A DNA stretch of 64,000 nucleotides from an uncultured Rhodocyclaceae bacterium (GCA_907163075.1 CAJQTY010000002.1:248001-312000); one strand, 5' to 3'. Shown: positions 24,035 to 33,750, counted from the stretch's first letter. Notes: generated by a model not told the origin, from the letters alone. Program-made: numbers and translations.

Positions 24035-25363
24035 TCATGCTGTCGGTCGTGCCTGAAGCGCGACGCGATGCCGCCTGAACATCAGCGCAAGCAGCGCCAA
24101 GGTGAACAGCATCCACAATGGCAGAACTTCGATCGCACCGGCAAACGCCTGGTCCGCATTTCCGTCGTCGCGCACCGCGCGCAGAGCGAGGGCAAAGATC
24201 AGGCTGGCGAACCCGTAGCCCAGGTTGAAGATCAAACCCTTGAAAGACAGTACGGTGGCGCGCTGCGCGGAACTGACCTGGGCATTCAGCGTGTTCGAGA
24301 TGATGAAGCCGAGCGCGGTCATGGCGGCGGCCAGCGGAATGGAAAACAGTACGCCCCACAGGGGAATCCTTAGCGCTACGCCGAGCAAGCCGATCAACGC
24401 CAGCACGGCAAGAATCACGTAGTTGCGCAGCAGCGAACCGCTATGCACGAGCCAGCGCGCGATCGGCGAAACCGCCATGCCGAGCCCGGCCATGGCCGCG
24501 CCGATGAGGCCGAAACTGGCTTCGGGCAGATCAATCAAGCGGTAATACACGCTGCCGAAAGTCAAAAATATGCGAATGACGCTATCGATCAAGACACCGC
24601 CGACGATGGCAAACAGAGCCAGCGGCGTGCGCAGGATCCAGGCCCCGGCACCCACGATGTCGCTCCAGGCATGGCCAACGCTGGCTGGCGCGCGCTGTAT
24701 GCGGTGACTCGCCTCCGGCTCGCGCATGCCGAGCGTTAACCATAGCGCGACCGCGGCGCTGATCAGATTCAGGGCAATCGGAAAACGTAACGTCAGGCTT
24801 TGCTCAAAGTGGAAAGTGCCGCCAAGAAAAACCATGAGCTTGTTCAACAGGTGTGGGTCATACACGGTGGCGCCAACCAGCATGGCGACCACCATGCCGA
24901 ACGACTGCCAGTGCATGACGGCGGCGAGCACGTTCGGCCACTCGGCGCTGCGCGATTCCGCCACCAGCGAATCGTAAACCAGCGATTCGTCCGCGCCGCT
25001 GGCCATCGCCTCAGCGGCGCCGCTGAGTACGCGGTTGAGGAGGCAGAACAACAATAGGGTCAAGCCGCCGTTGAACGGCGCGACAAGCAGCACCAGCATC
25101 TCGAGCACCATGCACGCCGCCGCGGCAATGACCAGAGGACGCCGCCCGAGGCGGTCGGCGAGCGCGCCCGAGGGCACCTCGCCAAGGACGATCACAATAG
25201 CCCAGACGAAATTGAGCAGCGTGTATTCGGTGGCCGAAAGGCCGAGATCGAGAAACAGCACGGCCAGCACCGGGTAGTAGAAGCGCGCATTGAACAGCAC
25301 GCGAAACGCGATGAAGCGTTTGCGATTACCCTCGGCGATACCCGGAGCGTGAGGCGCACTCAC
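24035..25363 (-). CDS. Major facilitator superfamily transporter
   Basis: The product has 442 residues and about 12 membrane helices. The loop 2-3 MFS motif is clear (GALADRLGRRP), and the protein starts with a FIAFRVLFNARFYYPVLAVLF helix unlike NarK. The substrate is not recognisable. Its ATG overlaps the stop codon of the upstream membrane-anchored Mrr-like gene by four bases (ATGA, 25360-25363), so the two are translationally coupled. Confidence 0.85.
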   Translation of the reverse strand: MSAPHAPGIAEGNRKRFIAFRVLFNARFYYPVLAVLFLDLGLSATEYTLLNFVWAIVIVLGEVPSGALADRLGRRPLVIAAAACMVLEMLVLLVAPFNGGLTLLLFCLLNRVLSGAAEAMASGADESLVYDSLVAESRSAEWPNVLAAVMHWQSFGMVVAMLVGATVYDPHLLNKLMVFLGGTFHFEQSLTLRFPIALNLISAAVALWLTLGMREPEASHRIQRAPASVGHAWSDIVGAGAWILRTPLALFAIVGGVLIDSVIRIFLTFGSVYYRLIDLPEASFGLIGAAMAGLGMAVSPIARWLVHSGSLLRNYVILAVLALIGLLGVALRIPLWGVLFSIPLAAAMTALGFIISNTLNAQVSSAQRATVLSFKGLIFNLGYGFASLIFALALRAVRDDGNADQAFAGAIEVLPLWMLFTLALLALMFRRHRVALQARPTA

Positions 25364-25935
25364 GCTGATTTCGCCCTGCCCTTCGGCAAACGCAGCAAGC
25401 GGGCGAGTTCCGGCCCCTGTACCAGGACGATGCCATGGTCCACGGCGAAACGCCGGGCGTTATCGCTCACGTTGCCGGCTGCGACATAGATCGCTTCGCG
25501 CGCGCCTTGGGCTTGGCGCGCGGCCTTGAGTTCGCGTAGCGGTTCCAGTCCGTGGTTCGCCGCCTTCCAGCGTTTGCAACTGAGTAGCGAAGTACGACCG
25601 GCTTTGACCAGCGTGAAATCCGCCGCTCCGCTGGTGCGGGTTACCTGGTAGCCGTCTCGCTGGTAGGCCTGCTCGATCAGCGCTGAAAAATCGCGCCACG
25701 ACATCACCGCGATGGCATCAAGCGTGGACGTCACCTGCGCGGAACTGGGCGTATTTCTTTGCTGCCATGCGGCCATCGCGCCGATTATCACGAATGGAAT
25801 GGTGAACGAGAACGCATATACCGCGTAATTCTCTGGCAGGATAAAGCGCGCCAGCAGAGCGAGCACCGCCGCAATTGCGAAACTGACCCACCACGGAGAC
25901 CGCAAAAGATGGGCAAACAGGGAATTCTTGGACAT
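25360..25935 (-). CDS. Membrane-anchored Mrr-like restriction endonuclease-fold protein
   Basis: The product has 191 residues. Two membrane helices (about 17-33 and 38-56) precede an Mrr_cat/PD-(D/E)xK-type domain (about 75-185). The core shows FSALIEQAYQRDGYQV, the Asp of GAADFTLV and SLLSCKRWK, where the usual Gln or Glu before the catalytic Lys is Ser. It could bind or cleave DNA close to the membrane, or be a catalytically altered relative. The ATG at 25935 is preferred over a TTG extension to 25998, although neither has a strong ribosome site. It is coupled to the MFS gene. Confidence 0.75.
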   Translation of the reverse strand: MSKNSLFAHLLRSPWWVSFAIAAVLALLARFILPENYAVYAFSFTIPFVIIGAMAAWQQRNTPSSAQVTSTLDAIAVMSWRDFSALIEQAYQRDGYQVTRTSGAADFTLVKAGRTSLLSCKRWKAANHGLEPLRELKAARQAQGAREAIYVAAGNVSDNARRFAVDHGIVLVQGPELARLLRLPKGRAKSA

Positions 25936-26143
25936 CTTCAATTGCACGATAAAGCTCTCGGCTGGTAATTGCGGTTGTGGATACTGATCGCGCTGCAACG
26001 CCCGCCAATCGGCGATCTACGGTTGCACGCCCGGTGCGCGCCGTGGACATCGCCACGGCGGACACCAATCCGGAAAGGCGCGTATTTATCGTCGCGCAGA
26101 CCGGCATCCGGTGCCACGACAATTGTCTCCGGGAAGACCGACC

Positions 26144-26404
26144 TCACCCGGCTTTCAGCGATTCGATCAGGGCGATGTACTGGTTCATCGCCTCTTCGCT
26201 CGAAGTGCCCTTGATCACGGCCCAGGCGTCGTATTTGGCACGGCCGACCATATCGGTAAACCCGGGGCGTTTGCCCTCGACGTCGCCGTCGCTGGCCTGC
26301 TTGTAGAGAGCGTACAGCTTCAACAGCACGGCGTTGTCCGGGCGTTTGGCCAGCGTCTTTGATTCGGCAACAGATGCATCGAAGCGGGCTTGCAAATCAC
26401 TCAT
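26144..26404 (-). CDS. Acyl-CoA-binding protein (ACBP)
   Basis: The product has 86 residues, the size of a free-standing ACBP. It has the four-helix ACBP pattern: FDASVAESKTLAKRP, the central LLKLYALYKQASDGDV (with the conserved YxLYKQA that contacts the CoA), GFTDMVGRAKYDAW and the C-terminal helix AMNQYIALIESL. It binds medium- and long-chain acyl-CoA in the cytosol. It follows an MFS gene by 29 bases on the same strand. ACBP is common in eukaryotes and scattered in bacteria. Confidence 0.93.
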   Translation of the reverse strand: MSDLQARFDASVAESKTLAKRPDNAVLLKLYALYKQASDGDVEGKRPGFTDMVGRAKYDAWAVIKGTSSEEAMNQYIALIESLKAG

Positions 26405-26433
26405 CGTAATCTCCTTGAAAACCGGTACGGATA

Positions 26434-27729
26434 TTACTGAGTAAGGGCCGCGGGTGTCCAGATATTGCGGCAATTCGTTTCGCGAACGCGCCACGAGGCG
26501 ATCGCGCCGATCGCCGCCGTCACCGCCAGCAAGACTATCCCGGCGTGGAAATCGCCAGCGCTATAGAGGCGCGTACCCGAAGCGCTGACGCCTCCCGACC
26601 AATGCAGATCCATCACCCAGCCGAACAGCGGCTGCAATATCGCGCCAGCCAGAAAGCCGCCCATGTTCGTGACACTGGTCGACATTCCCGAAAGCAGAGG
26701 CGGATTGACCTCCTTGGCGCACGCCCAGGTCAGCGTAAAACTGGCGGTGAGTATGCCCATCAGCGCGAACAGTGCGTAGCTGACTGCCAGCGGCGGCGTA
26801 GCGCCGAACAGCCACACCAGCCAGGTCAGCGCGTACAGGTGGGTGCCGGCGATCAGTACCGGCTTGCGCTTGCCCAGGCGATCGGAGAGCGTACCGATGC
26901 CCACGCACCCGAGGGCAAAACCGGCGAAATACAAACTGACATGATTGGCCGCAAGAGCGCGCGTCATCCCGTGCGCCTGCGTCAGAAACGGCGTCGCCCA
27001 GAGGCCGGCGAAAGCGAAAAAGCTGCCGCTGACGCCGAGGTTGATCCAGGCAGCCGGCCAGGTGGCTCGGTTTCTGACGACCTGGAGCAGCCCGGAGAAG
27101 ACCACCGTGCGGTCAAAACGCGGCTTCCTGATGGCACTAGACGCCGCTTCCGGCCGATCGCGCACCAGCGCCCAGCAAGCGATGCCGAGTAGCATGGAGA
27201 CTCCCGCGACGCCGACGAAAACGCTGCGCCATCCCGCCGTTTGCGCCAGCCAGGAGAGCGGTGCCCCGGCCAGGACCGAACCCAGATTGCCGACCAGCAT
27301 GCAAAGTCCGACCATGCTTGCAAAACGGCTTTCATCAAACCACACGGCGATGATCTTGAGCATGGCGATAAAGGTCACCGAGACGCCGAGGCCGACCAGG
27401 GTACGCCCGATCAGGGCAATCTCCAGCGTCGGCGCCAGGCCGAACAGAAGGCTTCCCGCCGCGCCTACGATGCCGCCGAGCAGGAGAATGCGGCGCGGCC
27501 CGAGGGTGTCGACAAAGATGCCGGTTGGCACCTGCATCACCGTATAGACATAAAAGTACGTCGCTGCCAGCACGCCGAGGGACGAAGCGGTGGTGTCGAA
27601 CGCCAGGACCAGATCCTGCGCGATGCCGGCCGGCGCGAAGCGCTGAAAAAACGAGATGACGAAGCTGGCGACAACGATGGCCAATGCCATGTTGCGGCGG
27701 CGGCGCTGCGGCCGGTCAAGCTCAGGCAT
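26434..27729 (-). CDS. Major facilitator superfamily transporter
   Basis: The product has 431 residues and 12 predicted helices. It resembles the ACS/NarK-like or phthalate-type branch of the MFS: QRFAPAGIAQDLVLAF near the start, the ALGPRR-like loop motif (DTLGPRRILLL), and GIGTLSDRLGKRKP in the second half. The ATG at 27729 has a very strong GGGGGAG site and is preferred to the in-frame ATG at 27801. The substrate is unknown. The ACBP gene downstream hints at an acid or acyl metabolite, but this is only positional. Confidence 0.85.
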   Translation of the reverse strand: MPELDRPQRRRRNMALAIVVASFVISFFQRFAPAGIAQDLVLAFDTTASSLGVLAATYFYVYTVMQVPTGIFVDTLGPRRILLLGGIVGAAGSLLFGLAPTLEIALIGRTLVGLGVSVTFIAMLKIIAVWFDESRFASMVGLCMLVGNLGSVLAGAPLSWLAQTAGWRSVFVGVAGVSMLLGIACWALVRDRPEAASSAIRKPRFDRTVVFSGLLQVVRNRATWPAAWINLGVSGSFFAFAGLWATPFLTQAHGMTRALAANHVSLYFAGFALGCVGIGTLSDRLGKRKPVLIAGTHLYALTWLVWLFGATPPLAVSYALFALMGILTASFTLTWACAKEVNPPLLSGMSTSVTNMGGFLAGAILQPLFGWVMDLHWSGGVSASGTRLYSAGDFHAGIVLLAVTAAIGAIASWRVRETNCRNIWTPAALTQ

Positions 27730-27813
27730 GAGACTCCCCCAAGTCAGGTTGAATCCTGACGTATCGAAGTGTTCGCGCGATGACGCGAACATCTCAGACA
27801 CATTCAGCTTACA

Positions 27814-28554
27814 TCAGTTCCCGCGCCGCCGCCGCGCCTCATACAGGCAGACGCCGGTCGCCACCGACACATTCAGGCTCTGCACCGAGCCGAGCATCGG
27901 AATGTTCACCAGTTGGTCGCAGTTCTCGCGCGTCAAGCGGCGCATGCCATCGCCCTCGGCACCGAGCACCCAGGCGGTAGCCAGCGGCCATTGCGCAGCA
28001 TAGAGATCCTCCGTAGCGTCGGCATCGGTGCCGATCACCCAGATTTCACGCTCCTTCAATTCGCGCAATGTGCGCGCCAGATTGGTCACCGTGATGTACG
28101 GCACGCTCTCTGCCGCGCCGCTGGCGACCTTGATGGCCGTTTGCGTGAGCCCGACCGCCCTGTCCTTCGGCGCGATCACCGCGTGCGCGCCAACCGCGTC
28201 GGCTACGCGCAGGCAGGCGCCCAGATTGTGCGGATCCTGTATGCCATCGAGCACGAGCAGGAAAGCTGGTTCTTCCAGCGTATCGAGCACATCGTCCAGC
28301 GTGACGTGGCGCGACTCGCCGGAAACCCTGGCGACCACGCCCTGATGGCGCGTACCGCCGCCGGCCATCCCTTCCAGGCGTTTGGCATCGACCGGAACGA
28401 CCTTGACCGAGTGCAATTCGGCATGGCGCATGAGATCGCGCACGCGCGCATCGTGCCGTTCGGCGTCGATGAAAATTTCAATGATGGCGTCGGGTTGATG
28501 ACGCAGCTTGGCGATGATGGCGTGAAAACCGTGGATAAAACTGATCTGTGACAT
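27814..28554 (-). CDS. rlmB: 23S rRNA (guanosine-2251-2'-O)-methyltransferase RlmB
   Basis: The product has 246 residues. It has the SpoU/TrmH knotted fold: an N-terminal L30e-like RNA-binding domain, then [19 protein letters not shown] (motif 1), LGAEGDGM (motif 2) and [18 protein letters not shown] (motif 3). It methylates G2251 of 23S rRNA in the peptidyl transferase centre. It follows rnr by 91 bases on the same strand, the order also found in E. coli. Confidence 0.95.
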   Translation of the reverse strand: MSQISFIHGFHAIIAKLRHQPDAIIEIFIDAERHDARVRDLMRHAELHSVKVVPVDAKRLEGMAGGGTRHQGVVARVSGESRHVTLDDVLDTLEEPAFLLVLDGIQDPHNLGACLRVADAVGAHAVIAPKDRAVGLTQTAIKVASGAAESVPYITVTNLARTLRELKEREIWVIGTDADATEDLYAAQWPLATAWVLGAEGDGMRRLTRENCDQLVNIPMLGSVQSLNVSVATGVCLYEARRRRGN

Positions 28555-28645
28555 GAATTGCTCGCGATAACAGGATTTGAGGTGCGCTGTCCTTGGCGCG
28601 GGAAGGGTTTATACCAAAACGCTTCCCGCACTGGCGCGGCTGCGC

Positions 28646-31012
28646 TCAGTGATGTTTCTTGGCGGCCGTGCGCTTCTTGCCCTCAGCCGCGGGTTTGGAC
28701 CGCTGTACGCTCTTTGCGGGCGCTTTGGCCGCTGTCTTGCGCGCCGGTTTCGCGACTGTCGCGGGCGGTTTCGCCGCTGCTTTCGGCATTGTCCCGGAAA
28801 ACGGCGTTACCGCAAGTCGCGGTGCCGTTACGTGCGTCGACACCGGTGGCGTCGCCAGCACGAAGTCGATGCGCCCGGTCTCGAGATCGGCGCGCACCAG
28901 TTTGACGTTCATGCGATCCCCGAGACGATAACGCTGGCCGCTGCGCTCGCCCAGCATCTGGTGTTTGATATTGTCGTACTGGAAGTAGTCCTCGCCCAGT
29001 TCGGAGACATGCACCAGTCCTTCGACATAGACCGAATCGAGCGCGACGAAAACGCCAAAAGGCACCACGGCGGCAATCGTTCCGACGAACTCCTCGCCGA
29101 TTCGATCACGCATGTAGTAGCACTTTAGCCAGTTGTTGACGTCGCGCGTCGCCTCGTCGGCGCGTCGTTCGGTCATCGAACAGTGCATGCCGATTTCGTC
29201 CCACTTGCCCGGCGCATAACGTGTTCCATCGAGCACGGCCTTGATCGAGCGATGCACCAGCAGATCGGGGTAACGCCGGATCGGCGAGGTGAAGTGCGTG
29301 TAGTGTTCGTAAGACAAGCCGAAGTGACCGACATTGTCCGGGCTGTACATGGCCTGACGTAGCGAGCGCAACATCACCGTCTGCAACAGTTGGGCATCCG
29401 GCCGCGGCTTGATTTTTTCGAGCAGCACGCCGTAGTCCTTGGCTGTCGGGCTCTCGCCACCTGGCAGTCCCAAACCGAACTCCTGGAGGAAACTGCGCAA
29501 TCCTTCGAGCTTCTCCGGTGTCGGGCCTTCGTGAATGCGATACAGGCAGGGCTGCTTGTGCTTTTCAAGGAAGGCCGAGGCGCAGACGTTGGCCGCCAGC
29601 ATGCATTCCTCGATCAGTCGATGCGCGTCGTTACGGTACACCGGAACGATGTTGTCGATCTTGCCGTGATCGTTGAACAACATCATCGTCTCGATCGTCT
29701 CGAAGTCGATGGCGCCGCGCTTGTGCCGGGCCTTGAGCAATATCTGGAACAGCGCATAGAGCGCCTTGAGCTGCGGCTGCAGGTCACGGTGAATGTCGCT
29801 CTCGGGTTCCACCTCGGCCGACAGCCAGTTCCATACCTGGTTGTAGGTCAGCCGCGCCCGCGAGCGGAAAACCGCAGAATAGAAGGCGTAGGCCTTGATT
29901 ACGCCGCTGCTGTTGATCTCCATGTCGCACACCATGGCCAGGCGCTCAACGTCTGGATTCAACGAACACAGCCCGTTCGAGAGCTTCTCGGGCAGCATGG
30001 GAATGACCCGGCGCGGGAAATACACCGAGTTGCCGCGCTCCATCGCATCGAGATCAAGCGCCATGCCGGGCCGTACGTAGTGGCTGACGTCGGCGATCGC
30101 CACCACCAGTCGCCAGCCGCGGCCTCTCTTCTCAGCAAATACGGCATCGTCAAAGTCGCGCGCCGTTTCGCCGTCGATCGTCACCAGCGGCAGGTCGCGA
30201 ATGTCCTTGCGGTCAGCCCACTCGGATTTCTTGACCTTGCCCGGCAGCGCCTTTGTTTCCTCGACGACCTTGGGAGAGAACTCGAAAGGCAGGTCGTGTT
30301 TGCGCAGGGCGATTTCGATTTCCATGCCCGGATCGGCGTAGTTGCCAAGCACTTCGATGATGCGCCCGATGGGTTGTGAATGGCGGTTCGGCTGCTCGAT
30401 GATCTCGACCATCACCACCTGCCCGGCCTTGACTTTGGATTTCTTGTCCGGCGTGACGAGGATATCCTGGTTGATGCGCCGGTTTTCAGGAACGACGACG
30501 GTAATGCCATGCTCGATAAGAACGCGTCCCACGACCCGGCTGTTTGCGCGTTCAAGCACTTCGACGATGGCCCCTTCGCGCCGTCCCTTGCGATCCAGTC
30601 CGATGACGCGCGCCAGCGCGCGATCACGATGCAACACCTTGGACATCTGCTTGGCATCGAGAAAGAGATCATCGCCACCGTCATCCGGGACGAGGAAACC
30701 GTAACCATCGGCATGCCCCTCGATACGACCTGCAATCAGGCTGGCACGTTCGGGCAGGATATAGGCGCCCTTGCGGTTGCGCATCAGTTGCGCCTCGCGC
30801 TCCATCGCGCCAAGACGGCGCTGGAACATCACGTATTCCACCGGCTGGATGTCGAGCAGCGCGCAAAGCTCCTCGAAACTGACCGGCTTGCCCTGTTGCT
30901 CGACTACCTGCAGGACATACTCGCGCGAGGGCAAGGGCAGTTCGTATTTGGCGACTTCTCGTTGAAAGTGAGGATCGCTTTTTCTGATCTTCGACAGCTT
31001 TTTGATTGACAT
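28646..31012 (-). CDS. rnr: Ribonuclease R
   Basis: The product has 788 residues. The order is an N-terminal winged helix, cold-shock domains, the RNB catalytic domain (aspartates in DGETARDFDDAVFA around residue 285), an S1 domain near 640-730 and a Lys/Ala-rich basic tail. RNase R is a processive 3'-5' exonuclease that degrades structured RNA and takes part in rRNA quality control and trans-translation. Its ATG (31010-31012) overlaps the -35 box of the divergent tRNA-Leu promoter. Confidence 0.96.
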   Translation of the reverse strand: MSIKKLSKIRKSDPHFQREVAKYELPLPSREYVLQVVEQQGKPVSFEELCALLDIQPVEYVMFQRRLGAMEREAQLMRNRKGAYILPERASLIAGRIEGHADGYGFLVPDDGGDDLFLDAKQMSKVLHRDRALARVIGLDRKGRREGAIVEVLERANSRVVGRVLIEHGITVVVPENRRINQDILVTPDKKSKVKAGQVVMVEIIEQPNRHSQPIGRIIEVLGNYADPGMEIEIALRKHDLPFEFSPKVVEETKALPGKVKKSEWADRKDIRDLPLVTIDGETARDFDDAVFAEKRGRGWRLVVAIADVSHYVRPGMALDLDAMERGNSVYFPRRVIPMLPEKLSNGLCSLNPDVERLAMVCDMEINSSGVIKAYAFYSAVFRSRARLTYNQVWNWLSAEVEPESDIHRDLQPQLKALYALFQILLKARHKRGAIDFETIETMMLFNDHGKIDNIVPVYRNDAHRLIEECMLAANVCASAFLEKHKQPCLYRIHEGPTPEKLEGLRSFLQEFGLGLPGGESPTAKDYGVLLEKIKPRPDAQLLQTVMLRSLRQAMYSPDNVGHFGLSYEHYTHFTSPIRRYPDLLVHRSIKAVLDGTRYAPGKWDEIGMHCSMTERRADEATRDVNNWLKCYYMRDRIGEEFVGTIAAVVPFGVFVALDSVYVEGLVHVSELGEDYFQYDNIKHQMLGERSGQRYRLGDRMNVKLVRADLETGRIDFVLATPPVSTHVTAPRLAVTPFSGTMPKAAAKPPATVAKPARKTAAKAPAKSVQRSKPAAEGKKRTAAKKHH

Positions 31013-31033
31013 TTTTTTATGTTCCTTTAGAAT
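31006..31033 (+). promoter_or_regulatory. Sigma-70 promoter of tRNA-Leu
   Basis: A perfect -35 TTGACA (31006-31011) is separated by 16 bases from TAGAAT (31028-31033). A G+C-rich discriminator follows and the tRNA begins 18 bases after the -10. The -35 box overlaps the rnr start codon on the other strand. Confidence 0.75.
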
Positions 31034-31051
31034 TCGCGCTTCTCTGGAATT

Positions 31052-31138
31052 GCCCAGGTGGCGAAATTGGTAGACGCGCTAGGTTCAGGTCCTAGTGGTG
31101 GCAACACTGTGGGGGTTCGAGTCCCTTCCTGGGCACCA
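31052..31138 (+). tRNA. tRNA-Leu (anticodon CAG)
   Basis: The 87-base class II tRNA has acceptor stem GCCCAGG/CCTGGGC, discriminator A and an encoded CCA. The anticodon stem CTAGG/CCTAG encloses TTCAGGT with anticodon CAG. A long variable arm (TGGTGGCAACACTG) and a T arm with GTTCGAG confirm the leucine class. It decodes CUG. Confidence 0.96.
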
Positions 31139-31166
31139 AGCAATGTTTTAAGTAATTCCAAGCATG

Positions 31167-31197
31167 GCCTCGACATCATGAGTGTCGAGGCTTTTTT
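31167..31197 (+). terminator. Rho-independent terminator of tRNA-Leu
   Basis: A perfect 9-bp stem (GCCTCGACA at 31167-31175, TGTCGAGGC at 31183-31191) with a 7-base loop is followed by six T residues. It ends transcription shortly after the tRNA and before the convergent hypothetical gene. Confidence 0.9.
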
Positions 31198-31211
31198 GCT
31201 TTTGCGGCCGA

Positions 31212-32279
31212 TCAAAGATAACGCTCGGCATCTTCAAAGTTGATTCTGGCCGCAGGCAGCTCGGTACGTGTGCAGTGAGCCAGCACGAATGCGCTGCGTA
31301 CTCGGGGAACACCGTTCAGTTGCGCCAGCGAAAAAACAATATCGGACGCGACATCTGTGCTTTTTTGATCAAGCACGACGTTCATCGTGCTCAAGCGCAC
31401 TTGTCTTTGTTCAAGAAAAACGTAGCGTTCGGGATGCTCGAGCACTTCGCGCAAACACTCCAGTTCGCTATCGAGCACCGACTGCGGACTGCCGATCGCC
31501 TCCAATTGGCGTTCGTTCTCCAGAAGCTCGGCTTCCAGTTTCAACTGACTGCCTGATCGCGCGGGCGCCGAGCCGAAAACCGAACCCAATCCTGGCCCCT
31601 GTTGCCGCAGCAAGCGAAGTCGAGCTCTTATCAAGGCCTGGTTATCCTCCAGCTCGCGGCGCTCGGATCGTTCTTCGCCAATTTCAGACAAGGCCTGAGC
31701 CACCAGATACTCGTAGGCCTGCGTACCCAGCAAACTTCGAACTTCCGCTTCCGCCTGTCCGCAAATACGCGCCTGGTGGTCAGAAAAACCGATCACCGTC
31801 TGCGCGACTTCACGTTGAACGACGTCGCCCTGCAGCGACACCCCGAGCACTCGCTGCTCGCTGAAGGCCATGCCAAGAACGAAATAGGCTTCTTCAAGCT
31901 CAGGATACTTGTCAAACAGCGTTCGCAAATTGTTCGAGCGGCCGAGTATGGCAGGAATGTCCGAGGCGGCGACAAAAAATGCCCGCAGGTCCGGCGCCGA
32001 CGACCAGAAGTTCGACGACACCGGAATGGCCAAAGGCAAGGCAAGCAGCAACTCGCGTAAGTAGCGAACGGTGGTTTCCACGCTGGGCGCCAAACGCTCC
32101 TGATACGATCGCACGAGTTTCAACCGCGGATTGGTCAACGTGACGGCCTTGTCGATCGCCCGCAGGGTCATTTCATTGGAACGAAGAGAGACATCGAACT
32201 GCGACGGCCGGTCCCGGGCCGAGCGACGATCCGGATTGAAATGCGACGGCCTGTTCTTGAACCAGTCGAGAATGCCCAT
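31212..32279 (-). CDS. Conserved hypothetical protein, 355 residues
   Basis: No domain is recognised. The protein starts MGILDWFKNRPSHFN, has a mid-region rich in hydrophobic helices (about 70-110), and a Glu/Arg/Leu-rich segment at about 200-280 that looks like a coiled coil. The N-terminal basic part (RRSARDRPSQFD) and the lack of signal peptide or membrane helices suggest a soluble cytosolic protein. It is separated from purA by a terminator and so has its own promoter. Its stop codon faces the tRNA-Leu terminator. Confidence 0.75.
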   Translation of the reverse strand: MGILDWFKNRPSHFNPDRRSARDRPSQFDVSLRSNEMTLRAIDKAVTLTNPRLKLVRSYQERLAPSVETTVRYLRELLLALPLAIPVSSNFWSSAPDLRAFFVAASDIPAILGRSNNLRTLFDKYPELEEAYFVLGMAFSEQRVLGVSLQGDVVQREVAQTVIGFSDHQARICGQAEAEVRSLLGTQAYEYLVAQALSEIGEERSERRELEDNQALIRARLRLLRQQGPGLGSVFGSAPARSGSQLKLEAELLENERQLEAIGSPQSVLDSELECLREVLEHPERYVFLEQRQVRLSTMNVVLDQKSTDVASDIVFSLAQLNGVPRVRSAFVLAHCTRTELPAARINFEDAERYL

Positions 32280-32374
32280 GGCCTAAAGCGCCCCGCAGCG
32301 AGATCGAGTCAGAGTCAGAGTCAACTTAGCACGCATGGCACCGGGGGTTTCCGGACGAATCCTGCGCGACGAGC

Positions 32375-32400
32375 AAAAAAGCCGGCAGAGCGCCGGCCTT
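32375..32400 (-). terminator. Rho-independent terminator of purA
   Basis: On the minus strand a perfect GCCGGC stem (32397-32392 with 32386-32381) and 5-base loop precede six T residues. It lies about 40 bases after the purA stop. Confidence 0.82.
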
Positions 32401-32436
32401 CCTGATCCCGAATGAAGCAATACAACTTCAGCCAGA

Positions 32437-33750
32437 TCACCCAAACGGATGGCGACGTAATATCGTTTCATCACGTTCCGGCCCGGTCGATACGATATCG
32501 ATGGAAATTTCACACAAGGTTTCGATACGCGCAAGATAGGCGCGCGCCGCCGCCGGCAGTGCTTCCTGCGTAGTTGCGCCAACGGTCGACTCGGTCCAGC
32601 CGGCCATCGCTTCGAGAATCGGCTCGCAATCGGCGACTTCATCGGACCCCATCGGCAACAAGTCGATGACCTTCCCGTTGAGTTTGTAACCAGTGCAGAT
32701 TTTCAGTTCGTGCATGCCGTCGAGCACATCGAGCTTGGTAATGCACAGTCCGGTAACACCATTGATCTGAATCGAGCGCTTCAGCGCCGGCACATCGAAC
32801 CATCCGCAACGACGCTTGCGCCCGGTAACAGTGCCGAATTCGCGACCCTTCTGTGACATCTGATAGCCAGGCAGGCCGGCCGTCTCGATATCCAGCTCGC
32901 TCGGGAATGGCCCGCCGCCGACGCGCGTACAGTAGGCCTTGGTAATGCCGAGCACGTAATGCAGCATGCTCGGCCCGACGCCCGCACCGGCCGAAGCCTG
33001 CCCGGCAACGCAGTTTGAGGAGGTGACGAAGGGATAAGTCCCGTGATCGATGTCAAGCAAGGCGCCCTGCGCACCTTCGAAGAGCAGATTCTGACCGGCC
33101 TTGTTGGCGGCATACAGCGCCGCCGAAACATCAACGACCATCGGCTTGATCATTTCGGCATCAGCCATCGCCTGGGCCAGCACGGTTTCGAAATCGATCG
33201 CCTCGGCGCCAAGATACTGGGTCAGAACAAAATTGTGGTAGTCGAGGTTTTCCTTGAGCTTTTGCGCAAAACGCTCGGGATAGAACAAATCGTAAACACG
33301 CAGTGCACGCCGTGCCACCTTGTCCTCATACGCCGGTCCGATGCCCTTGCCGGTAGTCCCGATCTTGGCTTCGGCGCACTTGACTGCTTCGCGGGCGCGA
33401 TCGAGCGCGGCATGGTAGCCGAGAATCAGCGGGCAACCCGGGCTGATTTTCAGGCGCGAACGCACTTCAATGCCCCCGGCCTCGAGTTCATTGATTTCGG
33501 AAAGAAGGTGGTGAATGTCAAGCACGACACCGTTGCCGATGTAGCAATTGACACCTGCACGAACGATGCCTGAAGGCACCAGATTCAGTTTATAGACCTT
33601 TTCACCGACGACAAGCGTGTGACCAGCGTTGTGACCGCCTTGAAAACGAACGACGCCCTGCGCTTGATCGGTTAGCCAGTCGACGATCTTGCCCTTGCCT
33701 TCATCGCCCCACTGCGTGCCCACTACTACGATGTTCTTAGCCATTTTCAA
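32437..33750 (-). CDS. purA: Adenylosuccinate synthetase
   Basis: The product has 437 residues. The GTP-binding N-terminus [15 protein letters not shown] carries the catalytic Asp, followed by GGHNAGHT with the catalytic His. Later signatures include [27 protein letters not shown] and a C-terminal [13 protein letters not shown] region. It converts IMP and aspartate to adenylosuccinate with GTP, the first committed step to AMP. It starts directly at the end of hisZ, in the same operon, and has its own terminator. Confidence 0.97.
   Translation of the reverse strand: MKMAKNIVVVGTQWGDEGKGKIVDWLTDQAQGVVRFQGGHNAGHTLVVGEKVYKLNLVPSGIVRAGVNCYIGNGVVLDIHHLLSEINELEAGGIEVRSRLKISPGCPLILGYHAALDRAREAVKCAEAKIGTTGKGIGPAYEDKVARRALRVYDLFYPERFAQKLKENLDYHNFVLTQYLGAEAIDFETVLAQAMADAEMIKPMVVDVSAALYAANKAGQNLLFEGAQGALLDIDHGTYPFVTSSNCVAGQASAGAGVGPSMLHYVLGITKAYCTRVGGGPFPSELDIETAGLPGYQMSQKGREFGTVTGRKRRCGWFDVPALKRSIQINGVTGLCITKLDVLDGMHELKICTGYKLNGKVIDLLPMGSDEVADCEPILEAMAGWTESTVGATTQEALPAAARAYLARIETLCEISIDIVSTGPERDETILRRHPFG

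Noticed and set aside
32304-32323. Short tandem GAGTCA repeat upstream of the 355-residue protein gene
   Set aside because: Only about three copies of six bases; too short to be meaningful without comparison.
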